Source: a bacterium | GTDB lineage: Bacteria > Ratteibacteria > UBA8468 > B48-G9 > JAFGKM01 | Direction of reading: 5' to 3' | Length of the DNA stretch: 49,530 bases | Assembly (NCBI GenBank): GCA_026414725.1 | Contig: JAOAIL010000010.1 | Span: 1 to 49,530, forward strand | Shown: one piece after another, positions 43,101 to 49,530 of the stretch | Position numbering within the stretch: the stretch's first letter is position 1 | How the letters are laid out: the number at the start of each line of letters is the position of its first letter | Position numbers and translations under genes: made by a program | Notes under the pieces: model-generated | Told to the model about the DNA's origin: nothing | What the model saw: the letters and a program-made list of their open reading frames with translations, nothing else | Databases searched by the model: none

Positions 43101-44177
43101 TTACTTTTCATTCCAGGGGTATTTGATAGCAATCATTTTTCCACCTGCTTTAGCGGACTCTAATGCATATACTCCAGGTAAAGACATTTTGAGTGCCTTT
43201 TTCACATCAATCGGTGAAGGGAGATTTTTAACGATTGCCTTAATAAAATCTTTTACCATTAGATAGTCCGCTCCTCCATGACCTTCACTGATAAGGTCAA
43301 TATTAGAAGTTGGTAATTCCATCAATCCATCCATACCCCTGATTTGAGTGGTTGAAAAAATTGTCTTCTGTAGATGAGAGGATACTCTGTCAGGCAGTGG
43401 AGAAGATCTTTCAAAATATCCTTTAGTACCATAATACACATAACGGTGGAAACATGCAGGATGATTGTTAATGAAACTACATAATATTTTTACTACTATA
43501 TCTGATTTCGTCCTGAAAACCGCTACCATTGCATCATGTTGATATCTTTTCTTATTGATATGACTCCCTGTATCCATACAGGCAACTGCAATTAGTTCTT
43601 CCTCTATCCATTCAATAATAGGACCGAGAGAATGGGTAATATAAAGAATCGGAGGCAAAGTTTCTCTCCATGGTGTCTGACTGAAAAGATACCTTATATC
43701 GTGGATGTATTCTGCTTCAAGATAGACAGGGTCTCCTAATAGTCCTTTTTCTTTTAATTCCTTACATGTCTTTATAAAATCCCAATAATTCACATTCTCT
43801 CCAAACATATATATCGCTTTACTCTTCTGTGCTACCTTCCATAGTTGTTCTCCTTCTTTTATAGAAACTACTGCAGGACAATCAGAAAGCACATGTATAT
43901 TTTTTTCCAGTGCTGCTATGGAATAGGACGCATGATAGGCAGGAGGTGTTTCTATCAAAACAGCATCTATATTACCTGAACTAATCATTTTATAATAGTC
44001 AGTATAAAAAGAAACTTCAGGATGGTCTTTTTTAACATGGTCTTGAATTTTAGGATTGCTATCACAAACTGCTCTCAATTCCACTTCTGGAAATTTTTTT
44101 AAAATATTGCATAAACCCCATCCCCGTCCATAACCCACAACACCTACTCTAATTTTTCCTATATTAGTATCTCTCAT
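43101..44177 (-). CDS. Gfo/Idh/MocA family oxidoreductase
   Basis: 358 residues. The N-terminal Rossmann motif is VGVVGYGRGWG, with VCDSNP after the second strand. The position of the usual EKP motif reads SDCPAVV, so the conserved Lys is Cys (C100) and Glu is Asp (D99). The C-terminal half is the alpha/beta substrate domain with a YITHSLGPI segment containing a His. NAD(P)-dependent sugar or cyclitol dehydrogenases are the family norm; the motif change may mean altered chemistry. In the same cluster as the DegT gene. Confidence 0.85.
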   Translation of the reverse strand: MRDTNIGKIRVGVVGYGRGWGLCNILKKFPEVELRAVCDSNPKIQDHVKKDHPEVSFYTDYYKMISSGNIDAVLIETPPAYHASYSIAALEKNIHVLSDCPAVVSIKEGEQLWKVAQKSKAIYMFGENVNYWDFIKTCKELKEKGLLGDPVYLEAEYIHDIRYLFSQTPWRETLPPILYITHSLGPIIEWIEEELIAVACMDTGSHINKKRYQHDAMVAVFRTKSDIVVKILCSFINNHPACFHRYVYYGTKGYFERSSPLPDRVSSHLQKTIFSTTQIRGMDGLMELPTSNIDLISEGHGGADYLMVKDFIKAIVKNLPSPIDVKKALKMSLPGVYALESAKAGGKMIAIKYPWNEK

Positions 44178-44197
44178 ATCATATTTTCATAGTCCAC

Positions 44198-46351
44198 TTA
44201 TACTTTTATCGTGAAAACAACCCTCTCTTTCAGCCCATTTATAATTACTTCTCTACCATTATTCACTATAAAATCCCCTTCACCTAACACTTTTTTTATT
44301 TCACGAACCTTTGGTATATTTACAAGAATCTCTAAATTAACAGGTATAATCTCTGTTCTCATCTCTTCTTTGCTTGCAGGTCTACCCTGAGGAGATAACT
44401 CATTTACAAGATGAACCACATATCTATTTTCTTTTTTCTGTTTCCATAAAGAGAAAAAAACACTCGCTGGTGCTTTTACTTCTACAGGTAATGGACTGGC
44501 TATTTTAAAAATAAGTGAATATAAAAGTTTCTTTAAATTAGGTATTCCTTTATGTAAAACCTCACCTACATCAAAGTTTAAATAATAAATCTCCCCTTTT
44601 CCCCATTTTCTTTTCCCTATACCTACAGTTTCTTCCATTTTACTTTCAGGATGCTCTTTATATCCAAAAGGGAGGATAACTTCCCATTCTTCACTGTAAT
44701 TTACCTCAAGTGCCTCTGCCGGAATATGTAAGTTTTTATCTAAATAACCGGGAATTTCATATTCTATCCAGCCACCTCCATCTTCTAAGAGAGAAAAGTC
44801 CAGATTAAAATTATCAATATCTTCTTCAGTTAGAAGAAGATATTGATTGTATTCAGGAGGGATATTAACCTGAAGGTTTCCCTTCTTATCTACCAGATAG
44901 GGTTTCTCTGTTTTTATCTGTTTTCTGAAAAACAAGCCAGCATTATGCCATAGCAGTTCCTTACCAATGCTTTTCCCATAGATACCAAATAGACCTGTTT
45001 TGTATGTTGCAAGTATCTTACCACCTTTCTCAACATATTTTTTGATATTTTCCCATCCTTTTTCATTCAGTGCAGCAACGTTCGGTAAAATCAACAACTT
45101 AAAGCCATCTAAATCCCCTTTTTCAATCTGTCCATCCCCTATAAACTGAAAAGGTAGATGTGCTTCAACAAAAAATTTAAACAATCCATGCATCTGAGTA
45201 AAAAAGGGATTATAATTTTCCTTATGATAAGCAGAAATAAAATCATCAGTAGGAATATCTTTATAATATGAATCCCTCGTTATATCCGAATAAACAATCC
45301 CTATACATCTTTCCTGTTCACTCTCATAGAGATATGGTTCTGTTTTTTTAATTTCTTCCATTATTCTTCTTATAGAAACATCGCATCCCTGAATACAGGG
45401 TACTCCACCACTAGCAAGAATAGTATTTATTTCAGTTATCACTTCTGCTTCCAAAGAGCCAGGGACTATGTATGTATAACAATGGGATCTTTTGCCTTCC
45501 TGTAACATTCTCGTTACATAAACACTGTAAGAAGTAAATGTGATAAGTGACCAGTTTTTTTGGGAAGAATACCTTATAGATGATGGCAGATATGTTTCTG
45601 TCCCTACTCTATCCAGATATTTTGCAGGGAGATAACTCTGTCCAAACCATGTGCTGAACCAGGCATAAGGACAGTTATATATGATTTCTATTTTAGGGTC
45701 AATTGAATGTATCGCATCACTTATCATCTCTGCAAAGTACTCTACCTGTCTGTACTTCCATCTCATATACTCATACCACTTCTTGTTATTCCAATCAGGC
45801 TTTTCAGGGATATCATATCCCATTTCCTTTTTAAATTTTTTCCTGCATGCTTCACAATAACAACCTTTGTCTCCTATTAACAAACCATCTATATAAAAAC
45901 CGTCAGGTCTGTAATTTTCAGTAATTTCCTTCAACTCTCTACATATAAACTCTCCAAAACCAGTATTCCAGCATCCCCATGTCTTCCAGTGTGCTGTTTC
46001 AACCTTCGTTCCATCAGCCCTTCTCTGCTGCCATTCAGGATGTTTTTTCCACCATATCTCAAATGCTAAAGGCGCCACATACCCAACAAATTTCAACCCA
46101 AGATTTCTACATATATCAACACATTCTCTCACAAGGTCACGGTCTCCTAAAACAGGGTCTTTCACAAATACTTTTGTTTCATGGAGAGAATAACTCTGGG
46201 TTCTTACATCTACAACCACAACTTCTGCACCTATACTCTTAGCAAACTTTATAAATTTTTCTGGATTAAAATTTTTAAGTCGCATAGGATATGTCAAGTT
46301 TCTGAAAATCTGCCTGTATTTATCTTTTAAGTATGTGTTCTCTCCTTCCAT
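44198..46351 (-). CDS. Glycosidase-like protein with trimerisation-type domain
   Basis: 717 residues. The N-terminal TIM-barrel-like region (about 1-330) has YRPDGFYIDGLLIGDKGCYCEACRKKF: Asp155 is a candidate catalytic residue and C164, C166 and C169 form a tight cluster. The middle (about 380-470) resembles the beta-galactosidase trimerisation domain (LILPNVAALNEKGWENIKKYVEKGGKILATY). A beta-sandwich C-terminus follows. No signal peptide is seen. It resembles GH42-related hypothetical glycosidases; the substrate is unknown. AGGAGG lies 11 nt before the ATG. Confidence 0.7.
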   Translation of the reverse strand: MEGENTYLKDKYRQIFRNLTYPMRLKNFNPEKFIKFAKSIGAEVVVVDVRTQSYSLHETKVFVKDPVLGDRDLVRECVDICRNLGLKFVGYVAPLAFEIWWKKHPEWQQRRADGTKVETAHWKTWGCWNTGFGEFICRELKEITENYRPDGFYIDGLLIGDKGCYCEACRKKFKKEMGYDIPEKPDWNNKKWYEYMRWKYRQVEYFAEMISDAIHSIDPKIEIIYNCPYAWFSTWFGQSYLPAKYLDRVGTETYLPSSIRYSSQKNWSLITFTSYSVYVTRMLQEGKRSHCYTYIVPGSLEAEVITEINTILASGGVPCIQGCDVSIRRIMEEIKKTEPYLYESEQERCIGIVYSDITRDSYYKDIPTDDFISAYHKENYNPFFTQMHGLFKFFVEAHLPFQFIGDGQIEKGDLDGFKLLILPNVAALNEKGWENIKKYVEKGGKILATYKTGLFGIYGKSIGKELLWHNAGLFFRKQIKTEKPYLVDKKGNLQVNIPPEYNQYLLLTEEDIDNFNLDFSLLEDGGGWIEYEIPGYLDKNLHIPAEALEVNYSEEWEVILPFGYKEHPESKMEETVGIGKRKWGKGEIYYLNFDVGEVLHKGIPNLKKLLYSLIFKIASPLPVEVKAPASVFFSLWKQKKENRYVVHLVNELSPQGRPASKEEMRTEIIPVNLEILVNIPKVREIKKVLGEGDFIVNNGREVIINGLKERVVFTIKV

Positions 46352-46376
46352 AACTACACAATCCTCCTATCTTTTC

Positions 46377-48716
46377 TTATTTAATTCTGATTAACTGAGA
46401 ATTACTGTCATATCCTTTCTGCTTTATATCATCAAATGTTTCAGCCCCTCCCCAGTTAAATTTAACAGGTGATTGTTCTCTTTCTATGAAGCAATTTTCT
46501 ACAGAGATATTATTGGAATCCTTAAACGGCAGGACATTAGAAGAATGCCACTGGACAATAGCATAACCTTTATTATCTATAAGAATGTTTTTCCTTATTG
46601 TATTGTTATATACAAGATAATAATTTTCTTCAATTCTGTTGTTTGGACTATTGGTAGATACACATCTATCTCCATCAACAAATATAATACCATGAGCATT
46701 TTTAAACAGGATATTATTCTCTACAATACAACCAGCGGAGTTCTGGATAAGGATACCTCCACCGAGCCATATGTCTTCACCAGAGGGGAAATAAGAAGTA
46801 TCATTAAATGCACAGAAATTATCTTTTATTATACCTGCATAACTTATTTCATACATTATCCCTGCATGAGCGTTATTGTTCATTATTACATTGTTAATAA
46901 TAACAACATCTCTACTTCTATCATCAAACCATATACCGGGACCCTGATTTTCTAATACTTTACATCCTGATATTATATATTCACTTACAAGACAGAACTT
47001 CATTCCTCCACTACCGAGCACAGGATTAATATATTTCCAGTTGTTATAACTACTCTCACACTCTATAATTTTATTTCCATAAGTTCCCCAGAAAGCAAAA
47101 AATCCCAACCATCCATTATGAATGGACTTACATTTCCTTATGATATTATTATTCCCTCTAAGCATAATGCCAACACCAGCATTAAATATTGATGTGCAGT
47201 CCTCAACAAGCCAATTATTTCCTGATACAGTAATCCCACCTAAGGAAAGATGTCCTTCTCCATATGGTGGGTTGGCAAAATGTGTAAAGGTTAATCCTTT
47301 CAATACCACATCATCTCCACCTCCCTCAAAAGGAGTCCATTTTGTCCCAACCTCTATCATATGTTCATCAGGAGTTCTACTATCTGCCAGCCGAACATAT
47401 ATCCTTTTTGCACTTCTATCCCAGTAAAAAACATTTATTCTATCTCCCATTTCTTCCAGTGTTTCACATCTTTCAAGCATCTTTTCATCACAAAATACAA
47501 TATCAGGAGTATTAGGATTTTTATTGCGAACATTGGATGCCAGAGGAACTTCAACTCCTGAAAAAGAAAACTCTAATCCTACACCATCTGCAAAATAATA
47601 ATTCCCTTTCCTATCATACTGCCATCCTTTTACTATTTTTGACCCTTTGATTATTACCTCTTCCCCTTTCTTTGCAAAAATCTGTATACCTGTTTTTAAA
47701 GGTATAACCTCTCTGTACACACCTCCTGCTATCACTATTCTATCTCCTGAAGATGCTTTCTCTGCTGCCATTCTAATACTATTAAAAGGATGTTCCTCTG
47801 TTCCATCTCCTCCTGCTTCACTCTTCCAGTCAACATACAATATCTTACCGGTACTGTCAGGTATTAATTTTACTCTTGCTTTTTCCAATTCTTTCTCCCA
47901 GAACCAGTTTTTAGATAGATAGATACTGTATTTGTTTGTTTCAAAAAAACTTTTTGCTCCATCTCTCATAGTATAATCACGCCAGCATCTTGATACTCTT
48001 AACTCATCCATAATACCATCCACCAGCCAGCCAATTTTATCCGGCTCTTCACCACCAATAATAAATTTTGCTTCTTTTAAATCCATATTTAATGTTAACC
48101 CTGTCCAGTATCCTATCTGTTCTCCATTACAAAAAATCTTAACCTCATCCTTTCCCTCTCCATTCCCAAACTTCCATGAAAAACCAAGATGATACCATTC
48201 TTCAGGGGTCAAAAATACCTGAGGTATATCAAAACTAACAATTTTTCCTTCTTTATCTCCTACAACTAATCGTAATGCCTCTATCTGATAAAGAAATTGT
48301 ATCCTGTTCTTCCACCAGTCCTGAGGAGTAAGATGGGAATATATAGTAAAGAAAACATGGGTGCTTTTTACCCATTTTTCTCCAGTTGGTCTAAACCAGA
48401 ATTCTACTGTTCCGGACCGTAACTCCTTATTATTCCCTGATGAGTATACTAAAGGATAATAACCAGTAGAAGAAAAGATAAGCCCTGCCCCCCAATCAGT
48501 TTCCTTATAATCCACACCTGACATATGTTTATTTAAAAGTTCCTGTCCTGTTTCCACTTTATATTTCATATCTCCTGCATTGTCCCAGTGGGCAAGAAAT
48601 ACTGTATCTTTATCAAGTATAGGTGCAGTTAACCATGTAGTATCTCCACTATTGTTTCCAAATAATCCTGTCACAGCCAGTAGAAATACCCCAACCCAAA
48701 ATAAAGATCTCTCCAT
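46377..48716 (-). CDS. Secreted LamG plus right-handed beta-helix protein
   Basis: 779 residues from the ATG at 48716, preceded by GGGGGT; an ATG at 48770 adds 18 residues without a ribosome site. Signal peptide: SLFWVGVFLLAVTGLFG. A LamG/concanavalin-type domain (about 40-245, with GTVEFWFRPTGEKWV and LVDGIMDELRVSR) is followed by a DUF1565-like stretch (LYVDWKSEAGGDGTEEHPF) and a parallel beta-helix (about 450-770) of NN-rich turns. This fits a polysaccharide-binding or lyase-type extracellular protein; the catalytic residues are not evident. Confidence 0.8.
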   Translation of the reverse strand: MERSLFWVGVFLLAVTGLFGNNSGDTTWLTAPILDKDTVFLAHWDNAGDMKYKVETGQELLNKHMSGVDYKETDWGAGLIFSSTGYYPLVYSSGNNKELRSGTVEFWFRPTGEKWVKSTHVFFTIYSHLTPQDWWKNRIQFLYQIEALRLVVGDKEGKIVSFDIPQVFLTPEEWYHLGFSWKFGNGEGKDEVKIFCNGEQIGYWTGLTLNMDLKEAKFIIGGEEPDKIGWLVDGIMDELRVSRCWRDYTMRDGAKSFFETNKYSIYLSKNWFWEKELEKARVKLIPDSTGKILYVDWKSEAGGDGTEEHPFNSIRMAAEKASSGDRIVIAGGVYREVIPLKTGIQIFAKKGEEVIIKGSKIVKGWQYDRKGNYYFADGVGLEFSFSGVEVPLASNVRNKNPNTPDIVFCDEKMLERCETLEEMGDRINVFYWDRSAKRIYVRLADSRTPDEHMIEVGTKWTPFEGGGDDVVLKGLTFTHFANPPYGEGHLSLGGITVSGNNWLVEDCTSIFNAGVGIMLRGNNNIIRKCKSIHNGWLGFFAFWGTYGNKIIECESSYNNWKYINPVLGSGGMKFCLVSEYIISGCKVLENQGPGIWFDDRSRDVVIINNVIMNNNAHAGIMYEISYAGIIKDNFCAFNDTSYFPSGEDIWLGGGILIQNSAGCIVENNILFKNAHGIIFVDGDRCVSTNSPNNRIEENYYLVYNNTIRKNILIDNKGYAIVQWHSSNVLPFKDSNNISVENCFIEREQSPVKFNWGGAETFDDIKQKGYDSNSQLIRIK

Positions 48717-48885
48717 CTTTTTTACCCCCTTTTTATCTGTCAGAATAGCAATCAGTAAACTGTAGAGCAAAGATTTATATCATCTCTACTTGTTATATAT
48801 AATAAATAGGGTAACAAACAGGGGTATTCTTCCATACATCTCATTATAGAACCTGTAAACTCAAGAACACCCTTTCTTTTATTTC

Positions 48886-49530
48886 TTACGGATTTTCCCA
48901 GAAGTCAGATGTTTTTAACTGTCCATACTTAGCCATCCCTGTATGTCCATCAAAATACACAAAGTTGGCAAGTCCATTATGCCGATACTCTATTACTGAT
49001 TCTCCGTTTGGATTACCATCAGCTATACTCTTTTCATTATCAACAAAGAAATTAAACCACATAGCATCAATGGCATAAATGAGTTGACTGGGTTTTTTAA
49101 TCCTGCTGTATTTCTTAAAAGGTATACCATCAACCGCTGCTCTTCCTACAAAAGAACCACACACCGCATAAGCAACTCTTCCAGCCCAGTTACCATTTTT
49201 ATACAAACCCCAGTAATAGTTAGAACTCGGACAGTTAAAAACACCTCCTCTTTTACCATGATAGGGCTTCTCATTTGGTCCCAGATATGGATATAACTTC
49301 ATATGCCAGTTTTCATTCCATCCACCAGTAAGTATATCCTCTACAGACCTCGGGATAAATTCATTGTAGTCAGATATATACATATGAAGTGCAAGCCCTA
49401 TCTGTTTTAAGTTATTTATACAGACCGACTGTCTCGCCCTTTCCCTTGCCTGAGAAAGTGCAGGTAGGAACATTGCGGCTAAAATCGCAATAATTGCTAC
49501 CACAACCAGCAACTCTATTAAGGTAAAACC
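48886..49530 (-). CDS. Prepilin-like protein with H-X9-DG domain (5' end outside window)
   Basis: The reading frame runs off the right edge; the last bases encode [16 protein letters not shown], so the true N-terminus includes a type IV prepilin cleavage site just outside. After the hydrophobic helix come [21 protein letters not shown] and a soluble domain. Near the C-terminus [12 protein letters not shown] is exactly H-X9-DG, the prepilin-type processing signature common in Planctomycetes and Lentisphaerae. At least 214 residues; function unknown. Whether it belongs to the sugar cluster is unclear: 115 bp separate it from the open frame of the next gene. Confidence 0.9.
   Translation of the reverse strand, partial: GFTLIELLVVVAIIAILAAMFLPALSQARERARQSVCINNLKQIGLALHMYISDYNEFIPRSVEDILTGGWNENWHMKLYPYLGPNEKPYHGKRGGVFNCPSSNYYWGLYKNGNWAGRVAYAVCGSFVGRAAVDGIPFKKYSRIKKPSQLIYAIDAMWFNFFVDNEKSIADGNPNGESVIEYRHNGLANFVYFDGHTGMAKYGQLKTSDFWENP

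Noticed and set aside
46473-46955. A 160-residue plus-strand open frame antisense to the beta-helix gene.
   Set aside because: Ile/Tyr-rich mirror of the repetitive Asn-rich beta-helix; no ribosome site.

Overview
The window is AT-rich chromosomal DNA of an uncultured-type bacterium. Codon use favours AGA/AGG for Arg and ATA for Ile, genes are tightly packed, and starts often overlap stops (ATGA, TAATG). Several features recall the PVC/Omnitrophota/Lentisphaerae sphere: a prepilin-like protein with the H-X9-DG signature, a DUF6785-type membrane protein, LamG/beta-helix proteins, a V-type ATPase and Rex. This placement is inference; no rRNA or marker phylogeny is available here.

Region 1 (1-12557, all minus strand) is a type III-B CRISPR-Cas locus. 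Transcription order is cas6, cmr1, cmr2 (cas10, with HD and GGDD motifs), cmr3, cmr4, cmr5, cmr6, a tiny frame-broken ORF, a CARF protein with a RelE-like C-terminus, a CARF-HEPN protein of the TIGR02710 type, cas1, cas2, a leader, and an array running off the left edge (seven repeats seen, six complete spacers). Two different CARF effectors next to an intact GGDD Cas10 point to cyclic-oligoadenylate signalling: target RNA activates Cas10, and the second messenger switches on one CARF-linked RNase and one probable ribosome-dependent mRNA interferase. The short ORF before the CARF-RelE gene, with an A-AAA-AAG slippery heptamer and an ATGA junction, is the least explained element. An alpha/beta hydrolase with its own promoter lies just upstream of cas6.

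Region 2 (12585-29186) is mixed housekeeping: hydrolase, endonuclease IV, an AzgA-type purine permease, a secreted protein with a TM2-like protein, Rex divergent from a Lon-like AAA protease, a heterodimeric ABC exporter with one degenerate ATP site, a second ABC exporter with an N-terminal zinc ribbon paired with DUF1854, and an isolated V-ATPase B-D gene pair.

Region 3 (29217-38237) holds dnaK followed by a fumarylacetoacetase-family gene (with a sigma32-like promoter candidate), a tRNA-Val(UAC) whose 3' end is duplicated 127 bp away, then a plus-strand run: orphan corrinoid protein, plsY, gpsA, a MerR-type regulator, purN, a GNAT resembling short N-acetylglutamate synthases, a membrane polymer-forming protein and argG.

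Region 4 (38242-49530, minus strand) looks like a carbohydrate or cyclitol utilisation cluster: prepilin-like protein (cut by the window edge), secreted LamG/beta-helix protein, glycosidase-like protein, Gfo/Idh/MocA oxidoreductase, DegT-family aminotransferase, amidotransferase-like/deacetylase-like protein and a large multi-pass membrane protein.
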